A stretch of 64,000 bases of DNA, taken from contig NZ_CP029254.1 of assembly GCF_003122365.1 (NCBI RefSeq), positions 4,861,501 through 4,925,500 on the forward strand, given 5' to 3'. Below, piece by piece: positions 1 to 8,295 of this stretch; the stretch's first letter is position 1, and each line of letters begins with the position of its first letter. The translations under genes were made by a program, and so were the position numbers. The notes beneath the pieces were generated by a model. The model was not told the DNA's origin, made no database searches, and saw nothing but the letters and a program-made list of their open reading frames with translations. Source of the DNA: Streptomyces spongiicola (GTDB lineage Bacteria; Actinomycetota; Actinomycetes; Streptomycetales; Streptomycetaceae).

Positions 1-570
1 GCCGGCCTGGTCTGCTCGGTGGCGGACCGCGAGCGGCGGGTCGGCTGGCTGCGCGGCACCGCGCTGGTGGCGGCCGCCCATCTGACCAGCGTGGGGGTCA
101 AGCAGCTGGTCCGACGCCCCCGGCCCCTGCTGTCCGTCGGCGAACCGCTCGTCCGCACCGCGGGACGGCACTCCTTCCCCAGCTCGCACGCCGCCTCGGC
201 CGCTGCCGCGGCCGTGACCTTCGGGGTGCTGCGCCCGGCGGGCCGCGCGGTGGTCCGGCCGCTCGCGGCCGCCATGTGCGTCTCCCGCCTGGTGGCCGGG
301 GTCCACTACCCCACCGATGTGGCGGCGGGGGCGCTGCTCGGCGGACTGCTGGCCCGCGGCGGAGCGGCGTGGCTGTCCGGCGGCGTGCGTCCGAGCGGCG
401 CGGGGCGGGCGGGCGCAGATCTGCCCGGTCGCGTACGTACGCCCGGCCGAGTCCGTACGCCCGGTCGCGTACGTACGCCCGGCCGTGTCCGTACGCCGGG
501 CCGTGTCCGTACGCCGGGCCGTGTCCGTACGCCCGGTGCGGGCCGGTCCGGTCGGGGGCGCCGTGTCTGA
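1..570 (+). CDS. PAP2-family membrane phosphatase, 5'-truncated by window edge
   Basis: The frame is open from base 1, so the true start lies outside the window. The three PAP2 phosphatase motifs are visible in order: KQLVRRPRP (K-x6-RP), PSSHAASAAA (PSGH-like) and SRLVAGVHYPTD (S-R-x5-H-x3-D). The hydrophobic stretches around them fit a membrane lipid-phosphate phosphatase. The C-terminus is odd: six near-perfect copies of VRTPGR (433-537) precede the stop and are probably a repeat expansion, not part of the fold. It overlaps the following UbiA gene by 8 bp. In mycobacteria a PAP2 gene also sits beside the UbiA gene of decaprenyl-phosphoribose synthesis, which suggests a role in polyprenyl-phosphate chemistry (inference). 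Confidence 0.85.
   Translation, partial: AGLVCSVADRERRVGWLRGTALVAAAHLTSVGVKQLVRRPRPLLSVGEPLVRTAGRHSFPSSHAASAAAAAVTFGVLRPAGRAVVRPLAAAMCVSRLVAGVHYPTDVAAGALLGGLLARGGAAWLSGGVRPSGAGRAGADLPGRVRTPGRVRTPGRVRTPGRVRTPGRVRTPGRVRTPGAGRSGRGRRV
433..537 (+). repeat. 18-bp tandem repeat inside PAP2 gene
   Basis: Six copies of an 18-bp unit encode VRTPGR. The unit is a multiple of three, so copy-number change would keep the frame and move only the C-terminal tail. Confidence 0.9.
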
Positions 571-1534
571 GCGCAGCACCGCGCTGCTGGAGCAGCCGGG
601 AGAGCCCGGGCGGCCACCCACGTCCGGCGGGGGCGCCCGGGTACGCCGGCGGCTGAGCCTGCCGATCGGCCTGGCCAGGACCGCAAGACCCCGCCAGTGG
701 ATCAAGAACGTGCTGGTCGGGGCGGCTCCCGCCGCGGCCGGCGAGCTGGTGTCCCGGCATACCGCCGTCCAACTCGCGCTCGTCTTCGTCCTGTTCACCG
801 CGGCCGCGTCCGCCGTGTACCTGATCAACGACGCGCTGGACGTGGAAGCCGACCGCGCACACCCCCTGAAGCGCCTGCGCCCGGTAGCCCGCGGGGACGT
901 GCCGGTGCCCGTCGCGTACACCGCCGGGGCGCTGCTCGCCGCGCTGTCGACCGCCTCCGCCGCCGTCCTGTGCAACGCCATGACGGCCGTGCTGCTGACG
1001 GCGTACGTGGTGATGCAGCTCGCCTACTGCGTCCGGCTCAAGCACGTCCTCGTGGTCGATCTCGCCATCGTCACCACGGGGTTCCTGATGCGCGCCGTGG
1101 TCGGCGGGGTGGCGCTGTCCATTCCGCTCTCCCGCTGGTTCCTGATCACCACCGGCTTCGGAGCGCTGTTCATGGTGGCCGCGAAACGCTACTCCGAGGC
1201 CGTCCAGACGGAGGGCTCCGGCGGTGCGACCCGGGCCCTGCTCAGCTCGTACTCGAGCGGCTACCTCCGCTTCGTGTGGCAGCTCGCGGCCGGTGCCGCG
1301 GTCCTCGGCTACTGCCTCTGGGCGCTGGAAGGCGGCGGGCCCGCCGACGGTTCGCTACTGCCCTGGCGCCAGCTCTCGATGATCGCCTTCACCCTGGCCG
1401 TCCTGCGGTACGCGGTGTTCGCCGACCGGGGCGCCGCGGGCGCCCCCGAGGACGTCGTCCTGCGCGACCGACCGCTCGCCGTCATCGGACTGGCCTGGTT
1501 GGCCATCTACGCGATGGCGGTCGCGGACCTCTGA
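563..1534 (+). CDS. UbiA-family prenyltransferase, decaprenyl-phosphate phosphoribosyltransferase-like
   Basis: Integral-membrane UbiA-superfamily prenyltransferase of about 323 aa. After a short hydrophilic N-terminus comes RPRQWIKNVLV, typical of the decaprenyl-phosphate phosphoribosyltransferase branch. It is followed by the first Asp-rich motif NDALDVEADRAHP and the second conserved region DLAIVTTGFLMRAVVGG, and the rest is multi-spanning. The family transfers phosphoribose or prenyl groups within the membrane, and the nearest characterised relatives make decaprenylphosphoryl-phosphoribose. The GTG start at 563 overlaps the PAP2 stop, so the two are probably translationally coupled. The exact acceptor substrate cannot be read from the sequence. 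Confidence 0.82.
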   Translation: MSERSTALLEQPGEPGRPPTSGGGARVRRRLSLPIGLARTARPRQWIKNVLVGAAPAAAGELVSRHTAVQLALVFVLFTAAASAVYLINDALDVEADRAHPLKRLRPVARGDVPVPVAYTAGALLAALSTASAAVLCNAMTAVLLTAYVVMQLAYCVRLKHVLVVDLAIVTTGFLMRAVVGGVALSIPLSRWFLITTGFGALFMVAAKRYSEAVQTEGSGGATRALLSSYSSGYLRFVWQLAAGAAVLGYCLWALEGGGPADGSLLPWRQLSMIAFTLAVLRYAVFADRGAAGAPEDVVLRDRPLAVIGLAWLAIYAMAVADL

Positions 1535-1545
1535 CCGGGCCGCCG

Positions 1546-1640
1546 TACCGCGCCCTCTGCCCGTCCGGCCTGCCGTATCGCACCCCTGCCCGTCCGGCCA
1601 GCCGTATCGCACCCCCTGCCCGTCCGGCCCGCCCGGCGAT
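1546..1640 (+). repeat. Short GC-rich tandem repeat between ubiA-like and yihY-like genes
   Basis: About three imperfect copies of a unit near 30-37 bp, containing CTGCCCGTCCGGCC and GCCGTATCGCACCCC, fill the intergenic gap. No gene is seen. Confidence 0.75.
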
Positions 1641-1698
1641 CCGGGGACTCGTGCAACCTTCCCCGGATCAAGCGCGCCGACCGGGGAAGGCGTACCCC

Positions 1699-2619
1699 AT
1701 GGACTGGCTGACCCGGCTTCCCGTCATCGGACCGCATGTGCGGCGCCTGATGCGGACGCACGCATGGCGTTCGTACGAAACCCTCGAGGAGGCGCGCTGG
1801 ACCCGGCTGGCCGCGGCGATCACGTTCATCAGCTTCCTCGCGCTGTTCCCGCTGATCACCGTCGCCGCCGCGATCGGCGCGGCGCTGCTCAGCCAGGAGC
1901 AGCTGCGGGCGCTTCAGGACAAGCTCACCGAGCAGGTGCCGGGCATCTCCGACCAGCTCGACCTCGGAGCGCTGGTGGACAACGCCGGCACCGTCGGTCT
2001 GATCGCCGGTGCGCTGCTGCTGCTCGCCGGTATCGGCTGGGTCGGCTCGCTTCGGGAGTGCCTGCGGGTCGTCTGGGGTCTCGACGACAAGGAGCAGGGC
2101 AACCCGGTCGCCCGCAAGGGCAAGGACGCCGTGGTCCTGCTCGGCCTGGGGGGCGTGGGGCTCGCCTCGGCCACCGCGTCGGCGCTCGGCTCCAGCGCCG
2201 TCGGCTGGACCGCTGACCGGGTCGGCATCGGCGGCGGCGGGGCCGGCGGGGTACTGCTCCAGACCGCCGCCGTCGCCGTCGCCGTCGTCGCCGGCTTCCT
2301 GATGCTGCTGTACGTGCTGACACTGCTGCCCGGCGTCCATCCGCCGCGCCGGCGGCTGATCGTGGCCGCGCTGATCGGGGCCGTCGGCTTCGAGATGCTG
2401 AAGCTGCTGCTCAGCGGCTATATCTCCGGTGTGGCGGCGAACTCGATGTACGGCGCGTTCGGGGTACCCGTCGCCCTGCTGCTGTGGATCAACTTCACGG
2501 CCAGGCTGCTGCTGTACTGCGCGGCGTGGACGGCGACGGGCAGCGGCTCGGACGCGGAGCGGCCCGTCAGCGACGCGGCCGGCGACGGGCCGGATCGGGC
2601 AGCGGCCACCGCCGGTTGA
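1699..2619 (+). CDS. YihY/virulence factor BrkB family membrane protein
   Basis: 306-aa membrane protein of the YihY/BrkB family. The ITFISFLALFPLITVAAAIG segment near residue 35 and the C-terminal GAFGVPVALLLWINFTARLLLYCAAW segment (shown here as landmarks) are family hallmarks, with about six hydrophobic helices in total. The family is widespread and poorly characterised; early claims that it is RNase BN were withdrawn. ATG 1699 follows GGGGAAGG. The 3' end overlaps the convergent carboxypeptidase gene by 53 bp, so the two transcripts are antisense at their ends. Confidence 0.85.
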   Translation: MDWLTRLPVIGPHVRRLMRTHAWRSYETLEEARWTRLAAAITFISFLALFPLITVAAAIGAALLSQEQLRALQDKLTEQVPGISDQLDLGALVDNAGTVGLIAGALLLLAGIGWVGSLRECLRVVWGLDDKEQGNPVARKGKDAVVLLGLGGVGLASATASALGSSAVGWTADRVGIGGGGAGGVLLQTAAVAVAVVAGFLMLLYVLTLLPGVHPPRRRLIVAALIGAVGFEMLKLLLSGYISGVAANSMYGAFGVPVALLLWINFTARLLLYCAAWTATGSGSDAERPVSDAAGDGPDRAAATAG

Positions 2620-3847
2620 CCAGGAACCCGGCCACCGCGAGCAGCACCAGCACGACGATGGCCACCGAGACCGCCACGCCCGCGCCGGTGGTCCCGCCCC
2701 GGCTCGCGGCGGACGCCTCGTCCGGGCCGTACGGCTCCTTCCCGCTCTGCCCGCCACCCGGAGCCGACTCGTCCGCATCACCCCTCGCACCGCCGTCGGA
2801 GTCGCCCGATGAGCCCGTGTCCGCCGACCTGGGGGGCACCAGCTCGCCGACCGGCTCCACCTTCCCGGCCGCCGCGAAGCCCCAGTCGAGCAGGCGCGCG
2901 GTCTCCTTGTAGACCGCGTGGCCCTCCTTCGACGACGGGTTCATCACGGTGACCAGCAGCACCTTGCCGTCGCGCTCGGCCACCCCGGTGAAGGTGGAGC
3001 CGGCCATCGTGGTGGTGCCGTTCTTCACCCCCGCCATGCCCTGGTAGGGGGCGACGCCGAAGTCGCCGGTGAGCAGCCGGTTGGTGTTCTGGATCTGGAA
3101 CGACTCGCGCTTCTTGCCGGGCTTCTGCTCACCGGGGAACTGCGCGCGGGCGGTCGCGCAGTACTCCCGGAAGTCCTTCTTCTGCAGACCGCTCCGGGCG
3201 ATCAGCGTCAGGTCGTACGCGCTCGACACCTGGCCCTGCTCGTCGTACCCGTCCGGCGTGACGACCCGGGTGTCGAGGGCCTGCAACTCCTCCGCGTGCT
3301 CCTGCATCTCCCGCACGGTCCGCGGGATGCCGCCGTTCATCGCGGACAGCACGTGGACCGCGTCGTTCCCCGAGCGGAGGAACACGCCGAGCCAGAGGTC
3401 GTGGACGGAGTAGGTCTGGTCCTCCTTGATGCCGACGAGGCTGCTGCCCACGCCGACACCGCCGAGTTCGCCGCGGGTGACCGTGTGCTGCTGCTCCCTG
3501 GGCAGCTTGGGCAGCACCGTGTCCGCGAAGAGCATCTTCAGCGTGGAGGCGGGAGGCAGCCGCCAGTGCGCGTTGTGCGCGGCCAGCACCTCGCCGCTCT
3601 CGGCGTCCGCGACGATCCAGGAACGGCCCGTGACGTCCTTGGGGAGGACGGGGGCGCCCGCCGCCAGCCTGACCTGGGTGCCGGGCCTGCCGAGCTGGGC
3701 GCCGCCGACGGTGGACATCACCGCCGGGGGCTTGGGGGCCTTCTCGTCCGTCGTGCCGGCCTCGGCCGCGGCGGCCGCGGGTGCGGCGGTGAGCGCGGGC
3801 AGCAACGCGACGGCGACCGCCCATGCGGTTCTCCTCGAAGCAGACAC
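2567..3847 (-). CDS. D-alanyl-D-alanine carboxypeptidase (low-molecular-weight PBP, S11 family)
   Basis: Exported peptidoglycan carboxypeptidase that trims the terminal D-Ala of stem peptides. Landmarks are PASTLKML (SxxK, catalytic Ser and Lys), SGNDAV (SxN) and VKNGTT (KxG). An N-terminal signal (WAVAVALLPALTAAPAAAAA) and a C-terminal transmembrane anchor (IVVLVLLAVAGFLVNRRW) place the domain outside the membrane. GTG 3847 begins just before the signal peptide. The frame is open much further upstream through Thr/Pro/Gly repeats, so the start is uncertain. A YihY protein is convergent and a small SCO4848-like membrane protein is divergent. Confidence 0.88.
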   Translation of the reverse strand: MSASRRTAWAVAVALLPALTAAPAAAAAEAGTTDEKAPKPPAVMSTVGGAQLGRPGTQVRLAAGAPVLPKDVTGRSWIVADAESGEVLAAHNAHWRLPPASTLKMLFADTVLPKLPREQQHTVTRGELGGVGVGSSLVGIKEDQTYSVHDLWLGVFLRSGNDAVHVLSAMNGGIPRTVREMQEHAEELQALDTRVVTPDGYDEQGQVSSAYDLTLIARSGLQKKDFREYCATARAQFPGEQKPGKKRESFQIQNTNRLLTGDFGVAPYQGMAGVKNGTTTMAGSTFTGVAERDGKVLLVTVMNPSSKEGHAVYKETARLLDWGFAAAGKVEPVGELVPPRSADTGSSGDSDGGARGDADESAPGGGQSGKEPYGPDEASAASRGGTTGAGVAVSVAIVVLVLLAVAGFLVNRRWPLPDPARRRPRR

Positions 3848-4187
3848 GGACGAGAACGTACAGGGACCCGGCGGGGGGTCCGACACCGGGCGGGTGACCC
3901 GCCGCGAGCTCCGCCGGTACAGCCCAGCCCGGTCCGCGACGGGTCCGCGCGCCCCGGAACCGCCCGCCGCGGGCCTGTTCGCCGCGGTCCTGCCCGGCTC
4001 GGAACCGTGCGCCCCGGACCTGCCCGCCCCGGACCCGGTTGGTGTGGAGCCGGTGGGTGTGGAGCCGGTGGGTGCGGAGCCCGTTGGCGTGGAGCCGGTG
4101 GGCGTGGACCCGGCGGACGCGGACGCCGCGTGCGGTGCCACCGGACCCCGTCGCCGCGAGGAAGGGGACTGCGGCGATACTGATTCC
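3848..4187. other. Divergent intergenic region with tandem repeats
   Basis: 340 bp between the carboxypeptidase start and the small membrane protein. It holds about six imperfect copies of a 15-bp GGAGCCGGTGGGTGT-type unit (about 4036-4110). The minus strand stays open here and could add a Ser/Thr/Pro-rich N-terminus to the carboxypeptidase. A signal peptide starts at 3847, so this is treated as non-coding. Promoters for both flanking genes should lie here, but none is clear. Confidence 0.6.
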
Positions 4188-4433
4188 ATGAAGCTCAGTC
4201 GCCCCGTCTCCTGGTTCCTGCTCGCGTTCGGGGTGTGGAGCTGGGTCATCTGGGTCACTTTCGTGAGGAACCTGTGGCAGGACGCCAGCGGGCTCGCCTT
4301 CGACGACGCCGGTGACCCGACCGCGTACTTCTGGGTCCATCTGCTGCTCGCCGTCACGTCCTTGCTCCTGGGGACGGCGATCGGCGCGATCGGGTTCCGT
4401 GGCGTACGCGCCCTGCGCCGCGACCGTGGATAA
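4188..4433 (+). CDS. Small two-helix membrane protein (SCO4848 family)
   Basis: 81-aa protein with two transmembrane helices: an N-terminal one containing WFLLAFGVWSWVIWVTF and a C-terminal one containing LLLAVTSLLLGTAIGAIGF. Between them is a short loop and NLWQD. The sequence resembles the conserved Streptomyces SCO4848 family, which sits beside a carboxypeptidase gene in other streptomycetes (recollection). Function is unknown. The following metallophosphoesterase gene starts 13 bp after its stop, so they probably form one transcript. Confidence 0.8.
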   Translation: MKLSRPVSWFLLAFGVWSWVIWVTFVRNLWQDASGLAFDDAGDPTAYFWVHLLLAVTSLLLGTAIGAIGFRGVRALRRDRG

Positions 4434-4446
4434 GGGGAACGCTGCC

Positions 4447-6057
4447 GTGCTGGTCGTCCTGCTTGTGATCGCTGCCGTCCTCACCCTGCTGGTGGCGGTG
4501 CACTGGTACGTATGGCGGCGCCTGGTCCGCGACACCACGGCGGGGCCCGGTGCGGCACGCCGCGCGGGCACTGCCGCCGTGATCGTGCTGCCGCTGCTCA
4601 CCGTCGGCGCGTTCACCGTCGGCCGGGCCGACGCACCCTTCTGGCTCAAGCAGACCTTCGCATGGCCGGGCTACTTCTGGCTGGCCATGCTGCTCTACCT
4701 GACGCTCGCCCTGTTCGCGGGCGAGGCGGTACGCCCCCTCCTGCGCCGCGCCCTGGACCGCCGGGCGGCGCGCCGCCCGGCGGCTCCCGGGGAGCCCCTC
4801 GCCGCCGGTGCGGAGGCGGACGCGCCTCCGGCGGACGCGCTTGCGGCGGACGGAGCAGCCGCCGGGGCGGTTCCGCCCACCCACGGCCGGCCGCCCGCCC
4901 CGTCGGGTGGCGGCGCACCGTCCGGGGACGCCGTCGCGGTCTCCCCGGCCGGCTCCCCGACGTCCGCTCAGACGTCGCAGACGTCCGCACAGGGGGCCGT
5001 GGAGGCGTCCGCGCAGGGGGCCGTGAAGGGGGCCGTGGAGGCGTCCGCGCCCGGCTCCGGTCAGGAAGCCGCGACGACCGCGGTCGCCACGCCGGCCGTG
5101 GAGAGCCCCGGCGCCGCCGGGCGCGCCGCCGGGCCGGCCCCCGCGACGGCCGAGGTCCCCGCGGCGGCCGAGGCCCCCGGCGCACCGGTGACGGCGGACG
5201 TCTCGCCTGCGGACGGGCGCCCGGCGGGCGGTGTGACGCGCAGGCTGTTCGTCGCGCGGGTCGTCGGAGGGGCGGCCGCTGCCGCCGCCGCGGGGACGGT
5301 TGGCTACGGGACGTACGGCGTCCTCCGCGGACCGAGCGTCAAGCGGGTCACCGTGCCGCTGGCGAGGCTCCCGCGCGCCGCGCACGGCTACCGGATCGCG
5401 GTCGTCAGCGACATCCACATCGGGCCGGTCCTGGGCCGCGCCCACACGCAGCGGATCGTCGACGCGATCAACGCCACGCAGCCCGACCTCGTCGCCGTCG
5501 TCGGCGACCTCGTGGACGGCAGCGTGGCGGACCTCGGCAGCGCCGCCGAACCCCTCGCCCGGCTCCGTGCGCGCGACGGCTCGTTCTTCGTCACGGGCAA
5601 CCACGAGTACTTCTCCGGCGCCGACGCCTGGGTCGACCATGTGCGCGAACTCGGTCTGACCCCGCTGCGCAACGACCGTGTGGAGATCGGCGGTTTCGAC
5701 CTCGCCGGGGTCGACGACGTGGCGGGCGAGCGGGAGGGCCAGGGGCCGGACTTCGCACGGGCGCTCGGCGACCGGGACCGCGCCCGCGCCGCCGTGCTCC
5801 TCGCCCACCAGCCGGTCGTCATCCACGAGGCGGTACGCCACGGAGTGGACCTCCAGTTGTCCGGTCACACCCACGGCGGTCAGCTCTGGCCCGCCAACTA
5901 CCTGGCGGCCATGGCCAATCCGACCCTCGCCGGCCTGGAGCGGTACGGCGACACCCAGCTCTACGTCTCGCGCGGCGCCGGGGCCTGGGGCCCGCCGGTG
6001 CGGGTAGGTGCCCCGTCCGACATCACCGTGGTGGAACTCGCCTCCCGCGACACCTGA
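4447..6057 (+). CDS. Membrane-anchored metallophosphoesterase (YkuE-like)
   Basis: 536 aa from GTG 4447, preceded by AAGGGGAA. N-terminal hydrophobic segments are followed by a long Ala/Pro/Gln-rich linker of roughly 200 residues. A second membrane entry with an RR-like motif (TRRLFVARVVGG) leads into the calcineurin-like phosphoesterase domain. Metal-binding motifs are all present: VVSDIHIG, VGDLVDG, TGNHEYF, LAHQPV and SGHTHGGQ. The domain architecture places the catalytic part outside the membrane. YkuE-like enzymes hydrolyse phosphodiesters or phospholipid headgroups, but the substrate here is unknown. It is probably co-transcribed with the upstream small membrane protein. Confidence 0.86.
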   Translation: MLVVLLVIAAVLTLLVAVHWYVWRRLVRDTTAGPGAARRAGTAAVIVLPLLTVGAFTVGRADAPFWLKQTFAWPGYFWLAMLLYLTLALFAGEAVRPLLRRALDRRAARRPAAPGEPLAAGAEADAPPADALAADGAAAGAVPPTHGRPPAPSGGGAPSGDAVAVSPAGSPTSAQTSQTSAQGAVEASAQGAVKGAVEASAPGSGQEAATTAVATPAVESPGAAGRAAGPAPATAEVPAAAEAPGAPVTADVSPADGRPAGGVTRRLFVARVVGGAAAAAAAGTVGYGTYGVLRGPSVKRVTVPLARLPRAAHGYRIAVVSDIHIGPVLGRAHTQRIVDAINATQPDLVAVVGDLVDGSVADLGSAAEPLARLRARDGSFFVTGNHEYFSGADAWVDHVRELGLTPLRNDRVEIGGFDLAGVDDVAGEREGQGPDFARALGDRDRARAAVLLAHQPVVIHEAVRHGVDLQLSGHTHGGQLWPANYLAAMANPTLAGLERYGDTQLYVSRGAGAWGPPVRVGAPSDITVVELASRDT

Positions 6058-6449
6058 CGGCTGCCGGGAGCCGAGGGGAAGCGACTCCGGTCGCGCACCT
6101 CGGGTGACGGGCTGACCGCCGCACGAACAGGGCCGGGCGGGAAGGGCATTCGGGCGATGCCCTCGATCCGGGGCATGCGTCCACGGGAGCCCGGCCCGGT
6201 ACGACGCCCTCGCACCACCCCGGTGGCCCGGCCGGTCGAGCGGTCCGACCACCCCGGCGGCCCGACCACCCCGGCGGCCCGACCACCTGGGCGGTGCGAC
6301 CACCTGGGCGGTGCGGCCGGTCGTGCGGTGCGGCCACCTGGGCGGTGCGGCCGGTCGTGCGGTGCGGCCACCTGGGCGGTGCGGCCGGTCGAGCGGTACG
6401 GCCACCCGGGTGGTGCGGCCACCCGTGCGGTGCGGCCACCCGTGCGGAT
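6058..6449. repeat. 17-bp / 34-bp minisatellite in a 390-bp intergenic region
   Basis: No gene is seen between the convergent phosphoesterase and TetR genes. From about 6284 to 6446 the sequence is an array of 17-bp units (CACCTGGGCGGTGCGGC alternating with CGGTCGTGCGGTGCGGC). Pairs form three 34-bp higher-order units, followed by shorter variants. The unit is not a multiple of three. Confidence 0.88.
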
Positions 6450-7313
6450 TCATGCCGTGGTGCCGCGCTCCCGGCGTTCGCGGCCGCCGGCGCCCGGGCC
6501 GGCGCCCGTGTCGCCTCCGTAGCCGCCTCCGTAGCCGCCCCTGCCACCCGGCGGGGCCGAGGAGCTGCGGTCCGCCGCCCGCCCGGGCTTGCCCGAGGCG
6601 GCCATCCCCGCGGCCGTCGGCATGAAGTCCCTGAGCAGCTCGTGGGTCTCCTGCACGAGGGGGCGCAGGACACGGAACCGGGAGAGCGAGATCGCCCGGG
6701 CGGTGACCGGCGCGAGCCGCTCCACGAGGCGGCGGCTGTTGGCGCAGCCCTCGGAGCGGTCGTACACCCAGAACAGCACGAGCCCCATCTGCTGGAGCCA
6801 GAGCAGCCGCGGCAGCGCGTCGGCGAGTTCGGGGTCGACCTTGACGGCGGCCCCGGACAGCACCCGCCGGTGGACGTCGACGGCCGCCTCCCGCGGCCCC
6901 TCCGACTCGGGTGAGAAGGGGCTGAGCGGGCTGTCCGGGTCGGCCGCGTTCTTGAAGAACTGGGACGCGAACTCGTGGTACGGCTCGGCGATGTCCAGCC
7001 AGCCGAGCAGGACCCCGCGGATGCGCCTCGCGAGGTCCTTCTCGCCGCCGTCCAGGACCTCCGCGACGGCCGCCTGGTGCTGTTCGGCGATCCGGTCGTA
7101 GAAGCCCTGGACGAGGTGTTCCTTGGAGGAGAAGTAGTAGTAGGCGTTGCCCACGGAGACCCCGGCCTCCTGGGCGATGGCCCGCATCGTCGTCCTGTCG
7201 TAGCCGCGTTCCTGGAAGAGCCGGAGTGCGGTCTCGAGGATGAGGGTGCGGGTCTGCTCGCTCTTCGCGGGCTTCGCGGCGCGGCCCTGCTTCTCGTCCG
7301 TCGCGTCGTTCAC
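6450..7313 (-). CDS. TetR-family transcriptional regulator, third gene of a three-gene operon
   Basis: 287 aa. The N-terminal TetR helix-turn-helix is clear: TRTLILETALRLFQERGYD, TTMRAIAQEAGVSVGNAYYYF and SSKEHLVQGFYDRI. An all-helical ligand-binding domain follows, then a Gly/Arg-rich tail. The GTG 7313 start was chosen because it precedes the charged N-terminal arm; no strong Shine-Dalgarno is seen. It is downstream of the DCC-type gene and the small membrane protein. Two matching palindromes lie over the operon promoter, so autorepression is likely. The ligand is unknown. Confidence 0.88.
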   Translation of the reverse strand: MNDATDEKQGRAAKPAKSEQTRTLILETALRLFQERGYDRTTMRAIAQEAGVSVGNAYYYFSSKEHLVQGFYDRIAEQHQAAVAEVLDGGEKDLARRIRGVLLGWLDIAEPYHEFASQFFKNAADPDSPLSPFSPESEGPREAAVDVHRRVLSGAAVKVDPELADALPRLLWLQQMGLVLFWVYDRSEGCANSRRLVERLAPVTARAISLSRFRVLRPLVQETHELLRDFMPTAAGMAASGKPGRAADRSSSAPPGGRGGYGGGYGGDTGAGPGAGGRERRERGTTA

Positions 7314-7324
7314 GGTGAGCGAGC

Positions 7325-7732
7325 CTAGCCGGGCGGTGCCGGTACCTCGCACCGCCCTTCGCAGGGGGCGGCCGTGAACTCGCGGTACTTCGCCGCGGCG
7401 AGGACCGCCACCCTGGCGAACGGCTGCCCGGCGGGGGTGCTCAGCCAGTGCGCCCTGGGCCGGTGCTCGGCCAGCGCCCAGAGGCAGACGATCCACGCGG
7501 CGGCGGACCGGTACACCTGGCCCCGGTCGCCGATCACGGTGATCTCCCGCAGGGTGCTCCCGTGGTCGAGGTCCGGGAAGCGGCGCCTGGCCTCCGCGGA
7601 GGCCGCCGGGACGAGGTCGAGCGGGACGAGCTGACGCTGTCGCAGCAGCCAGTGGCGCAGATGGACGCAGAGCGGGCACTGCGCGTCGTAGAGCACCGTC
7701 AGCCGCTGCACGGGGACCCCCACGGTGTTCAC
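7325..7732 (-). CDS. DCC-family thiol-disulfide oxidoreductase-like protein (DUF393)
   Basis: 135 aa. The N-terminal TVLYDAQCPLCVHLRHWL contains the CxxC of the DUF393/DCC family (named after its conserved D-C-C residues), a thioredoxin-like fold of unproven activity. The rest includes EITVIGDRGQVYRSAAAWI, usual for the family. GTG 7732 overlaps the stop of the upstream membrane protein (GTGA), so translation is coupled. The TetR gene follows after 11 bp. The partner may be the four-helix membrane protein encoded upstream. Confidence 0.8.
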   Translation of the reverse strand: MNTVGVPVQRLTVLYDAQCPLCVHLRHWLLRQRQLVPLDLVPAASAEARRRFPDLDHGSTLREITVIGDRGQVYRSAAAWIVCLWALAEHRPRAHWLSTPAGQPFARVAVLAAAKYREFTAAPCEGRCEVPAPPG

Positions 7733-8163
7733 GCGCCTGTGGCGGGCGCTGTCCAGGGCCCCTGGCCGGCCGGCCCCGTCCAGCCCTGCGGCGGGACCGG
7801 CGGGGTCTGCTCGCGCTCCATCACTCCGCGCCGGCGGATCCGGTTGAGCACGTAGACGTTGGCGAGGTGCATCACACCGAGGACGAGCAGGACGACCCCG
7901 AGCTTCACCGAGAGGGCCTCGAACAGGCGTCGGGCGTCGGCCACGGCGTCGTCCTGGCCGAGGTGGAGGGCGACGAAACCGAGGTTGACGAGGTAGAAGC
8001 CCACCACCAGCAGGTGGTTGACGGCGTCCGCGAGTTTCTCGTTCCCGTGCAGGACGTCGGCGAGGAAGATCCGTCCGTTTCTGCTGAGCGTACGGGCCAC
8101 CCAGACGGTGAGGGCGACGCTGATCAGCAGGTAGACGACGTACGCGACAACAGTGAGGTCCAT
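7729..8163 (-). CDS. Small integral membrane protein, first gene of the TetR operon
   Basis: 144 aa with an N-terminal helix (VVAYVVYLLISVALTVWV), then LLVVGFYLVNLGFVALHLG and LGVVLLVLGVMHLANVYVL, and a Pro-rich cytoplasmic tail. ATG 8163 is preceded by GGAGGG. An upstream ATG at 8190 lies inside the operator and is less likely. The family looks conserved in actinomycetes but the function is not known to me. It leads the membrane protein-DCC-TetR operon and its promoter carries two TTGAAC palindromes. Confidence 0.78.
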   Translation of the reverse strand: MDLTVVAYVVYLLISVALTVWVARTLSRNGRIFLADVLHGNEKLADAVNHLLVVGFYLVNLGFVALHLGQDDAVADARRLFEALSVKLGVVLLVLGVMHLANVYVLNRIRRRGVMEREQTPPVPPQGWTGPAGQGPWTAPATGA

Positions 8164-8176
8164 GCCCCACCCTCCC

Positions 8177-8190
8177 TTGAACGTGTTCAA
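8177..8190. promoter_or_regulatory. TetR-type operator 1
   Basis: Near-perfect 14-bp palindrome TTGAACGTGTTCAA, 14 bp upstream of the first operon gene and downstream of the predicted transcription start. It pairs with an almost identical site 43 bp away. Confidence 0.75.
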
Positions 8191-8204
8191 AAGGCGTGTC
8201 CACG

Positions 8205-8233
8205 ACTGTAGCGGCCCTCTTGAACACGTTCAA
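8205..8233 (-). promoter_or_regulatory. Predicted promoter of the membrane protein-DCC-TetR operon
   Basis: On the minus strand TTGAAC (-35, 8233-8228), a 17-nt spacer and TACAGT (-10, 8210-8205) make a good sigma-70-type promoter. The -35 box is the left arm of operator 2. Confidence 0.65.
8220..8233. promoter_or_regulatory. TetR-type operator 2
   Basis: Palindrome TTGAACACGTTCAA covers the -35 element. The centre-to-centre distance to operator 1 is 43 bp, about four helical turns, so two dimers would sit on the same face of the DNA. Confidence 0.75.
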
Positions 8234-8295
8234 GTCGGCAGGGGCGGTGGGATGCCGGCGGGCGGAGTGGGCTCGGGGTGCATAGGCCCGGCCGG

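Noticed and set aside
2567..4357. Long N-terminal extension of the carboxypeptidase
   Set aside because: The upstream 170 codons are Thr/Pro/Gly repeats and antisense to the small membrane-protein gene, while a normal signal peptide begins at 3847.
6284..6446. CRISPR-like array
   Set aside because: Direct 17-bp units without spacers, in a locus without cas genes.
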